A stretch of 64,000 nt of DNA. It comes from Diorhabda sublineata. Taxonomy: Eukaryota; Arthropoda; Insecta; Coleoptera; Chrysomelidae. The notes beneath the pieces were generated by a model. The model had not been told where the DNA came from and did not search any database. It was given only the letters and a program-made list of their open reading frames with translations. Shown here piece after piece: positions 1 through 12,474 of this stretch. The translations under genes were made by a program, and so were the position numbers. Position 1 is the first letter of the stretch. Each line of letters opens with the position of its first letter. The stretch is taken from the NCBI RefSeq assembly GCF_026230105.1, contig NC_079477.1, forward strand, positions 7,383,001 through 7,447,000, given 5' to 3'.

Positions 1-333
1 TAAAATAATAAAAACCATTTAATCTAAATCTTGTATTAATTTTTGGACATCTTTTACAATTGGTATGATAATAATTATAAAACTAACACTGACAAAAAGT
101 TGTTTTAGTAAAAGAATTGAAAAAATTTTTAGAACTAGATGAGGTATCTTCAAGTTCTAATTATATAATTCGAAATCAAGTTTTATTGTTTTTAATTTAT
201 TGTTTGTGTTTCTGCATTTTCTTGAAAAATGAACGTTGTATGAATTTTTTGCATCACTTTTTCATAACTGTGTGTAATGAAATTTTTCAAAACTTTTGAG
301 TATATCGAGTAAAAGGTTACTGAATACAATTTT

Positions 334-415
334 TACACCACCACTACACCAACACTCACAATTACACTGTGTAAACTGAGTTTACCTTCAGTCTCTGAAG
401 ACGATAACTTGGTTA
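334..415 (+). repeat. Penelope-type hairpin repeat, partial copy
   Basis: This stretch has the same two blocks as the repeats at 35776-35940 and 58190-58275. One is a block of CCACTACACCAACACTCAC type. The other reads CTTCAGTCTCTGAAGACGAT and continues AACTTGGTTAT. The copy breaks off inside the second stem, where other copies continue into a CGAAAC sequence. The match between copies is seen directly. Linking the family to Penelope-like elements is inference from the hammerhead-like layout described in the findings. Confidence 0.6.
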
Positions 416-1320
416 TATGGTTGGATATGTTTTGTAATTTGTATGAAAGATTTTGTTTTCACGTGAGAGGTATGCTTGCTTCATTCAACCTTATTCCATT
501 ATACTGAATATGTTAATATGTCTTAATTAGAAAAAACTTAACTCAATTTGAAATCTACCTGAAGACATTTTTGGATTGCAATTATTATTCATCCCATTTC
601 TCCATCACATCACTTTTGATTAATCTACTTTCTTGTATGCTAAATAGGCTCTTTTTCCCTCAAATAAATGCCAATAATTTTATCTGAATAGGCTTCGTTG
701 AGTTAAGTACACACCGTTAGTATTGCCTTATTTCCAATTCAAATTATTTTTGCAAATCTGAATTTCTGATATGAAATCTATCGAACCATATCATACATCT
801 CATCTTCTCTCAATTTCGTATCCTATTTGTGATTATCTTTAATTCACGTTCTTTCTCACCTCTCCTCAATTTTCAAGAGTTATTACACATATTTCTCAGA
901 GACGGCTCTCGACTACCAAGAATACTCGTATCGAAAACACAAATTGGATTATTGGAAAAATACATTTACTAGTAAAACATTCACTCACTCCAAATACAAC
1001 ATCTGAATAGAATATGACGAATATACAAAAAGTATCCAAATTGTTTTGTTACTGAAGCGTTCTTTTCTGTTAAAAAATTAAATTTCTTTCTATCGTGTTC
1101 CACATCATAAAACATGAAATTTCACATAAAATTATTTGATATAAAATTTGGATCGATGGTTATTATGTATATTTTGAAAATAGTACAGTTATCCAACCCT
1201 GTTTTTGGCTAGCAATTCTTTCGGACAACAAATTTTTATTAACAATCCGGATATTAATTTATATTTTTGGGTTAATTTACTCGCTAGTGTTATATAATCT
1301 TACATCTATAATGTCTTGAT
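416..1320. other. Gene-free A+T-rich stretch
   Basis: No coding stretch or repeat was recognised here. All open frames are short and low in complexity. Confidence 0.6.
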
Positions 1321-1324
1321 GATC

Positions 1325-2530
1325 TAGTGATGTAACCTCTTATACCTGCTACTAGGTCTATTCGCCAACTTCTTTCAGTCTTTTCGCGTTGCTTGGTCTT
1401 AACAATTCGTCTAGTAGTGGAATTTGGTGGGTTTTTATAGTTTTGTGATGTTTGATGATCCTTTATTGGATAACTTTCTGTACAGTGGGCACTCGCAGGT
1501 CCGCGTGATTTGATACATACCATAGAATCTACTTATTTATATTAGATTTAGAAGCGCAACCCCACAGCTCAATTCCATATGTTCATATAGGCTTGATGAC
1601 AGACTTGTATATAAGGAATTTGTTTTCAAGTCAGACTTTGGATTTTTTCTCTATCAACTAATGTTTTTATATCAAGTTTTATTTTTTTATGATGTGATGT
1701 TTCCAGTTAAGTTTTTTGTCCAGGTGGATTCCTTCGTATTTAGACTGTATTATTTACTTGACTGGAGAACATGTATCCTTACGTAGCACGAATTTTACAT
1801 TTGTTGATTTGGTCTCATTCACTTAAACTCTCCTTTTTGTAGCCATTCTTGGATGAAGCTGAACATTTTTTGTTGCTATTTGTGGTTCTTGATTAGAAGT
1901 GTCGTCAGCAAAAGTTCATGTTGTTGTATACTGTGTCTCTGTTATATCTGATGTATACAGTATGTTAAGTTAAGTTAAAAGTTCGGACTTTTCCTCGTTC
2001 ACTTTTATTTGGAAGGTTCTGTTGATTAGGTAAGATTTCAGAAGTAGGTGGTAGTTTGCGGGAAGAGTTCTTTCAATTTCGTATAGCAGTCCTTTGTGCC
2101 ACACTCTGTCAAAAGCCTGTCCGATATTGAGGAAAACAACAGAGCAATATTTTGTGTTCTCCAGGACTTTATTTATTTTTTGCGTGAGTCGGTGGAATTG
2201 GATCCATTCCTGTAAAGGTAGGTTTTCAGCTATTCTTGGTAGCAGGCTTATTGGACGGTAAGATGACACGTTGATTTGGTCTTTGCCTAGTTCACCAATC
2301 AATATGATTTGTGCAGCTTTATATGATTTTGGCCAGTATTCAAGTCTTAGGATTGCGTATAGGTGGGGCTGTTATCTTAGGCCTTTTTGAATTCTTTATT
2401 GACTTCCAAGTGAAGTTATCTCCTCTAGTAAGTTTGGACACGTATTCCTTAAATTGTGTATCCCTTATCGCTTTTCTGCTATTAGTTTCTTTATTTCGAG
2501 TGGGACAACTCGTCAACACCAAGTCCACAC
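1325..2530 (-). pseudogene. Jockey-type LINE reverse transcriptase relic
   Basis: Read on the minus strand, this is the central and C-terminal part of a Jockey-clade non-LTR retrotransposon ORF2. In order: the linker ahead of the RT (about 2528-2340, with KLTRGDNFTWKSIKNSKRP and PPIRNPKT); the RT start (YRPISLLPRIAENL, about 2260); RT motif A (FLNIGQAFDRVWHKGLL, about 2130-2080); a catalytic FADDT box near 1910; and the Jockey-like C-terminus (RVPTVQKVIQ, then HHKTIKTHQ) at about 1490-1400. The endonuclease domain is absent, so the copy is 5' truncated near 2530. About 30 residues are missing between the RT start and motif A. Several stops and frameshifts break the frame between the blocks, so it is non-functional. 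The clade call rests on remembered family motifs. Confidence 0.82.
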
Positions 2531-3425
2531 AGGTCAGAGGTACATAAGCCCCTTAACAAAATAATGCAGGGAGCTTGGTTGTCAAATACGTGGCCTGATG
2601 TATGAAATAAAGCGTGTATAAGCAAAAATACACGCGGTTTAGAACAGCTCCGTGTGTACTCAGATATACACAGGCAGTCAATGTCAAAGTGTTAAGTCAA
2701 TAAAGTTAGCTCTGATTATAAATTAAAGACAAAAATATGAATCCATCTCATGAGGAACAATCCAAATGAAGTGGAGGACTACTTCGTCTTCGATTTAATG
2801 TCACACAGACTAGAAGTGCACTTTTGGATAAATGTGTTAAAGACATATATCGTCGAAAATGTAAACTTTTCTCCTACTATACGGGCGGAAGGAGATGCCT
2901 CGGTTACAAGAGCGAATCGTTTCATGCAAAATCTAATTCTTCCTTTTAATCAGCACATCTCTCTATATATTATGCCTTCCTTGGAAATTTAGGAGAATTT
3001 GAAATTGAAACATATATAAACTCAAGTTTTAATGTTAGTACCAAAGATATTAGAATCATTAGAACTCCGAAAATATATTAGTTATGTTAAATTTTTTTGT
3101 TTAAATTTTGATACTCATTTGGGAATCATGAGAAATGCAGTGAATATCTTAAATAAATTAAAAAAAATTATTGTATGTCTATATTGATTACATATTATGG
3201 TGATATATTATTATTTTGAATGGAATATGGGAAAACATTCTACATGAGTATCGAATGAAAAGTATCGTACTAATAAATGTATCGATACCTCAAAGTCAGA
3301 ATATCAATACATATTAGTCAGTAAATAAAAATAAAAGGTTTTGGCACACAAATTTATTATAATAGTACAGAGATTACAATAATGAAACGACTGTAACTTT
3401 ACAAATTTTGAATTTTATGAAAAAA
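2531..3425. other. No recognised gene; one 80-codon ORF
   Basis: An ORF of 80 codons runs on the plus strand at 2750-2992, starting MRNNPNEVEDYFVFDLM. I do not recognise it. It has no clear domain, signal peptide or splice context, and could be chance. The rest is A+T-rich with no repeat I could match. Confidence 0.4.
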
Positions 3426-3429
3426 GAAC

Positions 3430-4920
3430 TATTAATTTAGGCACTAGTCTGAGTCAGCTATAGGGAATAGGATTCTATACACGTTTGTCTTGCATACTCC
3501 ACATTTTTTTGCTTTTCTTCGAAAGTTCTTGTCAAATCATTTTCGCTGTTGCTGATCCGTACATGGAAGCTAACATTCTTCGCCTGTGGTCTACCCACAA
3601 TTTTGGAATCTGACGTAGAAGAGACGTAAAATAGTGCATCGTTAATTCTTGTCTAAAATCCAGAAGTGGCATTTTACCATTTACAAAACAAAAAACCACA
3701 TTTCCATCGATAAATGCTGTATCTAATATTTGAGTAAATATAGGAAAGTACCATTTTTTCCACGTATTTTGATTCTGTACTTTGGGAACTTCCAGTCTAA
3801 CAAATCTACTCCCCCCATAAACTTATTATATTCTGAAATCAAATATGGTTGAGGAATATTTTTTTTCGTTCTTTCTGTTCTGGACCATCTATAAGCTTTT
3901 GATAGAGGTAATATGCTTTCATGGTTGGAAAGCATTGTTACGCAATTATTGTCTTTTCATATTACCCCTAAGACTTTATTTTTGGTGTCAAACCTACTTT
4001 TTTTCATATCTTACTCAGACTTTATTCTATCAAATTTACATGTGCCTTTTGCGCGTATATTCATTTCTAGATGTTTTTGGACCAATGAAAAACTTGTAAA
4101 GAAGTTGCAAATCTAAAAGCTATTTAGTTGAGGATTTTCAACTTTTGAAAACAACCTTATTACAACGTCTCCTACTAGTCCATATGATACTTCAGGTTCT
4201 CTCGTTCTTTTTCCTTCATAAACCTCAAAATGGTAACAATAAACTCTAACTGAACAACAAATAGCCTACATTTTGAACCCGAATCTTATAGGTTTTCTTC
4301 TGATGAATTGTTTGAGATAGTGGCGTCCGAAGTATCTTACCATTTGTTCATCAATACTCCTGTCCTGGTTGAACACTCCAAAGGTCATGAATTTCTTATT
4401 TAGATGCTCAATTAACGGTCGAATTTTTGTCTCTTTGGTCATTAGGAATACCCAATTTTTTCAAACAGTTGGTGGATACGTGTTATTTTGAGCAGCAAAC
4501 TTTGAACTTCCACTAAAGACGTAATCCAAAATTACGTCGTCAAAAAATAATTCCAAAATTTCAGTACTATCAGGGATTGTTGACTTCCTTTTCTTACTTT
4601 GACAAGGAGTGGATGTATTCGAATTTTCACTAAAATCATGTTCTGAATGGACATTATGTATTTCAAGATTATGAGATTTTTTTACCCTAGGCAACATTTT
4701 TTTTCTAATTGGCTGGTAACTCGAAATACTCGGACCATCATCGACAGTATCTTCTGCATGAATACTGTGAACTTTCAGTGTCTCAAAAACTTCTGTGGGA
4801 TATTAAGCTTCCAATAGATTTTCGTCAAAATCCTCACAATCTGTGACTTCATCTACATCTTCTGGTGGTAATTCAACTATATTATTGGTATTGACGTCAT
4901 CATTATCCTAAAAAGATCAT
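3430..4920 (-). pseudogene. piggyBac transposase relic
   Basis: On the minus strand the order follows a piggyBac (PGBD-type) transposase. An acidic N-terminal region (ELPPEDVDEVTDCEDFDE, about 4880-4820) is followed by the start of the core domain (ILELFFDDVILDYVF and AAQNNTYPPT, about 4560-4465). Next comes the first catalytic-aspartate region (DRSIDEQMVRYFGRHY, about 4360), then the late motif SEYNKFMGGVDLLD (about 3830-3790), which carries another catalytic aspartate. A C-terminal stretch, PKLWVDHRRRMLASMYG, lies near 3600-3550. Frameshifts and stops separate these blocks, so it is dead. I could not find the terminal inverted repeats or TTAA target duplications. Length is near that of a full transposase gene. 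Confidence 0.85.
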
Positions 4921-7250
4921 TTAATATCGGTTCAAGGTCTCTTACATTTACAATAGGCCATTCCTGTGAGAAACGTGTTCAACTAAGAAGAGAATAACAT
5001 GATATGTATCACGATCCCCAAATGTGGATTAATTAAAAAAATCGTATAAATATACGAAGAGTTTAGTAACTCTGATTTTAGTGCACTGCTCTCACTCTTT
5101 TTGCTTAAAAACACAGAATTCAGGAATTCAAGTTTAGATTTCTATCTCTAGAATTGAGGAATAAATTAACAGTACGAACGATACAACCCAGACAGAAAAA
5201 TCAACAAAACGAAACTGCAGTAAGGCAAAACTCATGGTACTTAATGGGTTAACGATTAAACCTGCCTGGTTTGTAAAAAATGCCTTTTTGGAACTATTTT
5301 CAATAATAAAGTAAGATCTATGCACTTATGGAAAAAATTAGCAAGAAAAAATTTAAATATGTGAGTAAGCTAAGAGTTTGGTTTTCTAAAAATTTTTATA
5401 GCTACAATATTCACCAAGTTTTTCTACGTTAAAGAAAAATTTAAATTCACAGTTGAAAAGTTCAAGATTAGATAACGGGAAATCGGTTAATTGAAGAAAA
5501 TAATATTCTAAACATCACAAGAACAATTTAAAAACAATAGAATAGAAGAATAGAAAAAAAAAAGAGATTTTCTGTCATAATAAAAATTGGAGTTTGTTAA
5601 CATCAAATCAGTGTATCAATGTCCCAACGATGTGTTTAAAATTATAATTTTCAAATGCATGTGATTTTCTCAAGTTTTATTAAATCTTAGAAAACTGACC
5701 GTTATTTATTGAATTAATAATTGCAAGGATTGAATGTCGCTTCACTGCTTCTAAAATGTTTAATAAAATGAGACTGAATATTATTAGAAATTCTGGTAAC
5801 AGCTTCCATGATATTATCAGAGGCGAAAAGATGTTTCTCAACGCTAACTCGATTCATAAAGTTTCTTATAAATTCACTGACAGAAGATCGTTTAACACTT
5901 CTTTCCATGCTATCCATTGAGAAAAAGTTCATATCCGAAATAGATAATTTTAATGACAAAGTAATTGCGAAATTTACGATCCGAAAGATAAGATTGATAA
6001 GAAATAAATTGTAACACTGTAACGAAGATTACTCTCAACATGGTTAAGTTACTGGGAGAGTTGCTTAAGTTAATTTAGCATTTATGAAAATTGCTTATTT
6101 TCTTTGAAGTCAATAAAAGTAAAATAGCAAAGTAAAGACGTTGCTAAAGACTGAAAGAAGTGATTGGTGATTCATATTTTTATTGTGTGATAAATGTTAC
6201 AACAATCCATCAGTTTAGCACGAAAGTTGACGAAATCAATGCATATTTGACGAAGATGCCAAACCTTCTAAAAGATATGTTTTGTTGAAACATTGTAAAA
6301 CACCTAAACCTTTTTTTCACCAGCCGCTACTATAGTTGTCGATAATATACCTATCTGTATTCGAAAAATGTAATATTCATATACATTTAATTTATTTAAC
6401 TTGAATTATTACATTAAAGTTACAAATACTTACACGTAAATTTAGTTATTCAGTAGTATTTTAAATTGAAGTGTTTACCCATACAAAATAGCGAGAAAAA
6501 ACAAATCCCTGTTAGCCAGAGAGACGAAAACCTTGAATTAACTATGAAACTTTTCAAATTGTTAACTTCAATATTCAGTAAACTGTTGATTTCACATTTT
6601 ATTGTGCCTAAGGAGAAAGCTTAGAACTGAGCAGAGAATCTCTTGGAATGTGTAATATATCACTTGGAATCAGGACCGGCTTACAAAATAATTATATTGT
6701 ATTATACAATAGTGTTAGATAGAATGTGGAGGTTTAATTTGAATAATGATGGAGAGAGATGGGTGTTATACCTTCATAAAATACTTATTATTGTCCGTTG
6801 AGAGAAACTACGGAAATGAAATAAAAACTGTGAAATATGAATTTTATGCAAGAATAACAAATGCACTTTTTGCATAATATTGCAACAAGAAAGTAGATAC
6901 AATATTAATTTTTTTCAAATTATCCATGCAGTTATCGTGGAAAACGATATATAAAGCTTCAAATTTCAAGTCTCAAATTACCATCATTCAGGAGGAGAAA
7001 TAAGTTTCACAGAATTATTGATATGGTAAAATTGTTATGAACGAATTCGAACAATTCACAAATTGTTTAAAATAAAAAAGCGGATGATTCCACCAATCCT
7101 AAAATTAAACATCTGCTATATAGTTAAATCAGCCAGGAAAATGGTTGAGATCCAGGATACTCTCGTATTAGATCCTAAGAAACATTCTAGTAATGGACGA
7201 AGGCTGTTATGTTTTGAAATTTAAATTTCGAAAGCATTAAAGTTGAAACA
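4921..7250. other. Long stretch without a recognised gene
   Basis: About 2.3 kb of A+T-rich DNA. The longest open frames (5134-5325 minus, 5714-5959 minus, 5808-6014 plus) overlap one another in different frames and match nothing I know. No repeat family was recognised. Confidence 0.5.
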
Positions 7251-7267
7251 TTCATCTTGGTCAAAAA

Positions 7268-8035
7268 ATGGAATCAAATCGCGAACATTTTCGTGCGATG
7301 ATTTCCTATGACTTTTGATGTGGATTAAACCAACAGTATAGTGCTGATCAACTCGCTCCGACTTTCCGTGATGAAGCACCATCTGTGTTACGCTGATTTT
7401 TTTAATTCAATCGTGGTCACACTTCACTACAGGATAAATTTCGTGAAGTTCATTTAAAATCGATCCGAAAACATAAATCGGTGCATAAACTGATATTGCA
7501 TGATCACATAGGACATACCGTGAGATTGATACATACTTGGTCATTAGTTCCACTTGCATACATTCACAAAAAGTTCATGTTGATTGGTGCGAAGAAATTC
7601 TGAGAAAATTTATGGGTCTTTAAAGACGAACAAATTCCATCAAAAGTTGTTCGCACACGAAACACTTCGAAGCAAATGGTTCCCTGTTTTTTCGAGATAA
7701 CTGGACATGTCATCACCGTTCCATTAGGGCAACGTAGATTGATCAATTCTGAATGGTACAACAGCATTTGTTTGGCAGAAATGTTCGAGCTCTTACTTTG
7801 AAAGAGAAAACATCGAGTTGATAGGTTGAGCCTTACTGCTCTTGTATGGTACCCAATGTTTTCTTCTTATTCCCAACTACGAGATCAACATTTTTCTGCT
7901 CCTGCAGAAGTGGTTGATGCGTATCAATCACATGTTTTGGAGTTACCTCAATCGGAATGGAAAAAATGCGTCGACAATTGGTGCAAACGTACACAAAAGT
8001 GTATTTATCTTAATGGAGAATATTTTGAAAAATAA
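7268..8035 (+). pseudogene. mariner transposase relic
   Basis: The start codon is followed by MESNREHFRAMISYDF, a typical mariner N-terminus, then a helix-turn-helix-like part (NRGHTSLQDKFRE). Later blocks are VFKDEQIPSKVVRTRNTSKQ, EITGHVITVPLGQRR and SEWYNSICLAEMF. The end of the protein is recognisable at 7905-8035 (VVDAYQSHVLELPQSEWKK, then a C-terminal LNGEYFEK). Relative to the family (about 345 residues), the segment holding the first catalytic aspartate is deleted and a second block before the PDL region is missing. There are in-frame stops at about residues 17 and 44 and at least one frameshift. Terminal repeats were not found. Confidence 0.9.
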
Positions 8036-9425
8036 TAAAGCCATATCCAATTATAAATATTTGTTTTTATTTGTCTATCTCAAAACTCGCAACCCGCGTA
8101 GTGTATTTGCGACATCTTGTATTTAACTTCAATTAGTTGCAGAAAAAATAATTTTGTATTGTAAAAGTTTGTTTATTATGATCATTTTGAATATTATAAT
8201 GTAATAAGCGAAAGAGGATTCTTCTGTTAAGCCATCCCTGAAAAAAAGCTACCACTCAAAAGACGTACAATAGTCTTACAAATATTAATACAGAGAAGCT
8301 GGTAGACCACAATTTGCCATGTATCCCATTTAAGTATTATCCGCAACGTATTTCTGTGGTTTCAAATCTATTGTCAAGACTGGAAAAAAGGATGAGGAAG
8401 ATTGTGGAATTGGATTGAACGAGCTCATGCTGAGAACCTACTGGTTTCAATAGCGTCAACTCAGGATTAAAGCTCTCATATCAGCATTATGTAAACTAAT
8501 CATGAGTATACTGTGTGAGGAGAGGTTCAAATAAGGAATTGTTACAAAGAAACATAAAAAATCTCACTCTCACTGTTTTAAAATATAAAAATAGTACATC
8601 GATTGTACGGAAAATTTTGATTCTTAGTAATTTCTAATACTTTCACTAGCTTATCGACTCCAGAATAAACAGTACGTGAGAAACCTCAATTCCACTTCAT
8701 TGATACAATACTTTTAAACATTTACGTAAACTGTTATAAGGAATTAAAATACTCTTCACGTCGCGTCGTCCTCATTACGTGAGTAGTTTTCTATTCACGT
8801 ATTTAATTGAATTCTGTAACAAAACGAGTCAAAGAAATTCCAAAACAAATGATAGTGACACTGAATTGGCCAGCAGAAAATACACGGTAGGCCTTCAAAC
8901 TTGAATGGCACATTGAAACAATAGCTAATCTATTTTGAATCTACACTATATTCGATCCATAATAGAAGGAAAATTGGACTGATTGCATGAAACATTTGGA
9001 GAACATTAGAATTAGAATGTATACGATTCGCTCTTTCTAAAAATTGTAATTATGTTAGATCCAATAAAAGAATTCATAAACTCTAAAAAATTTTTTCGAA
9101 TTACACATAGTTCCATCGAAGATTTTGGCTTTACTCCTTTCTTTATATGGAAATCTTTAATAAAATTTATACTAATTTTTAATCAACCTATCGATATAAA
9201 TTATTCATAATTTCTCGCTTTACATGATAATACATGATTCAGTGAAAAACTCTTTAAATATAGAATAATATCACGTGATTTTTTTACTTCACCACCTTGA
9301 ACGTTAGTATCCATGACAATAAATTTTAACTTCACTCAATAGTACTAGTTCTTACATGATCAAATTTATTTTAACTACTTTAGCCATCCATTTAGCTAGA
9401 TGCTGATGAGACATCTCATGAGGCC
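8036..9425. other. Gene-free stretch
   Basis: A+T-rich DNA following the mariner relic. No protein relic, RNA gene or repeat was identified. Confidence 0.5.
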
Positions 9426-9429
9426 ACAT

Positions 9430-9730
9430 TAGAGTTCTGGCCCAAAATTTGGAGTAGTTGTTTGCTCTCTCATTGCGTGATGTACCCTGGAGGCCTAGTA
9501 GCCATAAAAGAGTGCACTCAAAAGGCCTACAAGGCTATAGGAGAAAATGTAAATGTGCTGTCTAGCGAGGTTTCTGTTCAAATACTGATGTACACATATG
9601 TTTATTGCTCATAGCTCTGCATGAAAAATAGTGAATTATTTTTCTAGTAGTTCGGAGGGAATGTCATTTGGTCCAGAAATAGAGCTTGTGGAAGATATTT
9701 ATTGACCCATGATTCTCGATAATTGATTAC
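9430..9730 (-). pseudogene. Faint LINE relic (possible RNase H and RT-start traces)
   Basis: On the minus strand a piece near 9520-9470 reads LGLQGTSRNERANNY. This resembles the RNase H motif of the type WxPGHxxxxGNExAD found in some non-LTR retrotransposons. Near 9700-9640 a piece reads STSSISGPNDIPSELLEK, like the GPDxIPxELLK box just before a LINE RT. Both are short and the usual order of the two blocks is not kept. I call it a weak relic only. Confidence 0.25.
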
Positions 9731-10052
9731 CACTTCAAATGGGATATCTGTGTCAATCATGCTATCCATCTGGTCCATTGGTATGTCATTGATTTCTAGC
9801 TTTATCTTTTTGGAATCCTTTTTAGATTCTGTGGTATCAATTTTTACGTCTGTATTAGTCTGTGGGCACCCTAAATGCCTATTTTCTCACTATCAGCTTG
9901 GGAGGAGGCAGGTTTAGCAGCTTCCATTTTTCAAATGATAAGAAAATCAAAATAGAAATCTGTTTTGACTTGAAAAATTAATTTTTACTTCGCTTCTATA
10001 TCTCAAAAATATGTAGCAGCTATCAGGGACATAATCTACATTATCTAAATAT

Positions 10053-10283
10053 TTCAGTAAACTGAAATATAAAACATCCAAAAACAGAAGAATTAATATT
10101 ATATATCAAGTACCTTGTAATGGTTGCGACACTGCCTACATAGGACAGACATTTCAGTATTTGGAAAATAGACTAAAGGGCCATCAATACAATAAAAAAA
10201 TAAAAATGTATCAACGAATCAAGAAATATCAGAAAAACCTAAATTCGAAAGTAAAATTTATAGCTCTATTTTGTAAATTTTAA
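10053..10283 (+). pseudogene. Penelope-like element GIY-YIG endonuclease fragment
   Basis: One open frame of 76 codons starts FSKLKYKTSKNRRINIIYQV and continues PCNGCDTAYIGQTFQYLENR, then LKGHQYNKK. In Penelope-like retroelements a GIY-YIG nuclease follows the RT. The (I)IYQVPC and (A)YIGQT boxes are the family's two signature strands, and the conserved arginine (NRLKGH) is present. The RT is not seen upstream, and after about residue 50 the frame becomes low in complexity and loses similarity. This is therefore a short dead fragment. Hairpin repeats of the kind that accompany such elements occur elsewhere in the window (13189, 35776, 48098, 58190). Confidence 0.8.
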
Positions 10284-11780
10284 TACAGTACGAAGAATTG
10301 GACTGACAGTTGCTAAATATTTCTGAGACGCAAGAACTAAGAAAAAATAAATTTAGTTGAAACAGATTTCTATTTTGATTTTATTTTTATTCTATTGTGT
10401 TCTATTGATTAATATAAATATGCAAATTGTCAGTGTCAAGTCATATTTTAATAAAGACGTCAACAGAACGATCAAATTTCTATTTGTCTTCAATAATAAA
10501 ATTAATTTTAAATCAGAACAGAGCTCAAATCAAGACGATTTAGAAATATGAACATATCAAAAGGTGTAAGAAATCAAATCTTTATATTTTATTATACTTA
10601 GTGCATTTTAAATGAAGTGTACTTCATGAATTTTTTCTACTTGTAAGTGAAAATCTGATGCTTTTTCAACAAAGTGTCAAATATGTATTGTTATAATGAC
10701 AATCAGTATCTAGTGTGTATATGTACATCTACCATGAAAACTGTGCATAACTTGCACGGAAGAATTGAAATAGTAGGTTTACACTATAAAAATAATATGC
10801 TTATGTTACAAGAATTTATCACAAATTGTTTCTCGCTGTATTGTTTCCAGAATTTTATCTGAACATAAACAAAGAAAATTTATCGAACAGTTACATGAAA
10901 TCCTTTCAGTTTCAGTATATTTCTGAGTCATATATTTACCTTTCGATACTATTTTAGTATTTTATACCAATTTAGAGGGAAAGTAGATATTTCCCCTGCC
11001 TTTACCAGGGTACTCTCATCACTGCTTCTCCGCTTTCCTTTGTACTATAAATATTGTAATAAACACAATTTTAGAACCTAATAAATATGTAATGGGTTAA
11101 TTATATACACAAAAATTGAACTTAAAACTTTAGCAAGACAACATTCAAGCATTTTTTTTATTAAAACTAAAATTTCAGTCAGTACAACTCTGTATTATAC
11201 AGTTGAACAAATTGTTTTGTTTGAGTCAGTATTGTATACGATGTTCGTACAAATCCTCCATGTGTAATTAATAAGGGAACTTATCTTTTGTTCTATCGTT
11301 TTTCCAGATTTTTTGCTACAGTTAATGCTGCTTAATACACATCTTCAAATTCAAAGTCACGAATTGTTTCATTTAATTTTCTATTGTTTTTCACGCAAAA
11401 AAGAAAGCTGAGTAGCTTAATTTATATTCACAACAGTGTATTCAAATTATAAGTGTACATTAAACAACAATGTTTATGAGAAAAAGGTCTGTATGTTAAG
11501 ATGCCACATTATATTATAAAACAATGTTAGAATTTAATATCCATTATTTTCTCTTCTCTATAAAAACTTAATACAATTCATGAGATGTTATTTTAAGTAG
11601 TAGTAGCTAGGACGATCCTTTCAAATTCTATTCCGAAAACTAGATTCTCGACAGTTATTTCCAATAAAGTTAATTTCCTATACAATCACACCTGAAATGA
11701 ATAACTACTACATTCAAATGAAATTGTAAAAATTTATGTTACTTTATTCTGTTTATTGAATGATTACATATAGATACATA
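10284..11780. other. Gene-free stretch
   Basis: A+T-rich DNA with short overlapping open frames (for example 10357-10551 and 10674-10862, plus). None is recognisable. The first 60 bases may be a degraded end of the Penelope-like fragment. Confidence 0.45.
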
Positions 11781-11784
11781 AAGA

Positions 11785-12040
11785 AAGCCTCAATATTCAA
11801 CGTTCATCAAGCTCTTTTATATCTTGGTAAAACCATTCTTTGGGCTTGGGTGCAAAACATTCTGCACTCTTTTAAACCTTAATAACATCATTTTTTGGTC
11901 TTGGATGCCAAAAATTGTTGCATTGCATTCTCAATACCTCCCAAGAGTTCAGAAAGCTCTTTCAGATCTGAGTACAACCATTCTACGAGCTTAGAGGCAA
12001 AACTTTGTTACACTGCATTTTAAACATCCCTCAATATTCT
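11785..12040. repeat. Degenerate tandem repeat, about 90-bp unit
   Basis: Three diverged units can be lined up. Unit 1 (about 11785-11880) contains AGCTCTTTTATATCTTGGTA, then ACCATTCTTTGGGCTTGG and GCAAAACATTCTGCACT. Unit 3 (about 11945-12038) contains AGCTCTTTCAGATCTGAGTA, then ACCATTCTACGAGCTTAG and GCAAAACTTTGTTACACT. The middle unit (about 11885-11942) is shorter and keeps the GGTCTTGG and TTGCATTGCATT parts. Confidence 0.55.
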
Positions 12041-12282
12041 AATTTTTGGAATTGCTGGAGAGTGACGACGGCGAACTATTAAAATGGTTGAAGACGCTAT
12101 TTAGGATAAAGACTTGATGCATATTTGTCGAACTCTACGAGATATTGTAACTTACGGCCATTGAATTCGACCTCACGTTAATTTTATTTTAAAAATGTAG
12201 AAGGATGTTGACATAATCGAGTTGTTGGGATGAAGCCTATTGCCAAAATTCCCGTGGATATTGCTTCATAATTTCTTAAATT

Positions 12283-12474
12283 AAAAACCCTGAATTCTTC
12301 ACTGGTCATTTCTTCCAGCGAACACCAGATATTCTTTTACATAATTTAGACGCTACTTTGATCCAATTAAAACGATATGGAGGCTGGAGGAGTTCAAGTG
12401 TCGCAGAAGCATATATAGAATACGCTTTTAGTGGTAAACATCTGTTGTTCATTCCAATTTTCAATCTTCAGTAA
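12283..12474 (+). pseudogene. Tyrosine recombinase C-terminal fragment (copy 1)
   Basis: The frame reads NPEFFTGHFFQRTPDILLHN, then LIQLKRYGGWRSSSVAEAYI and ends in a stop. In tyrosine recombinases the C-terminal box has the pattern H-x-x-R, then a W or H, then the tyrosine nucleophile. Here the histidine (HFFQ) is kept but the arginine position is Q, and GGW and the tyrosine (AEAY) are kept. It matches the copies at 38288, 41501 and 53382. The LKRHGGWKSSTVAEGYIED type is one I associate with arthropod Crypton-like or related recombinase elements. The assignment to Crypton rather than DIRS or another source is inference. The N-terminal catalytic half is missing. Confidence 0.7.

Noticed and set aside
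117..299. 60-codon ORF at the window start
   Set aside because: Low-complexity hydrophobic sequence in A+T-rich DNA, typical of a chance open frame.
2750..2992. 80-codon ORF as a gene
   Set aside because: No similarity recognised and no supporting signals; listed only within the stretch description.
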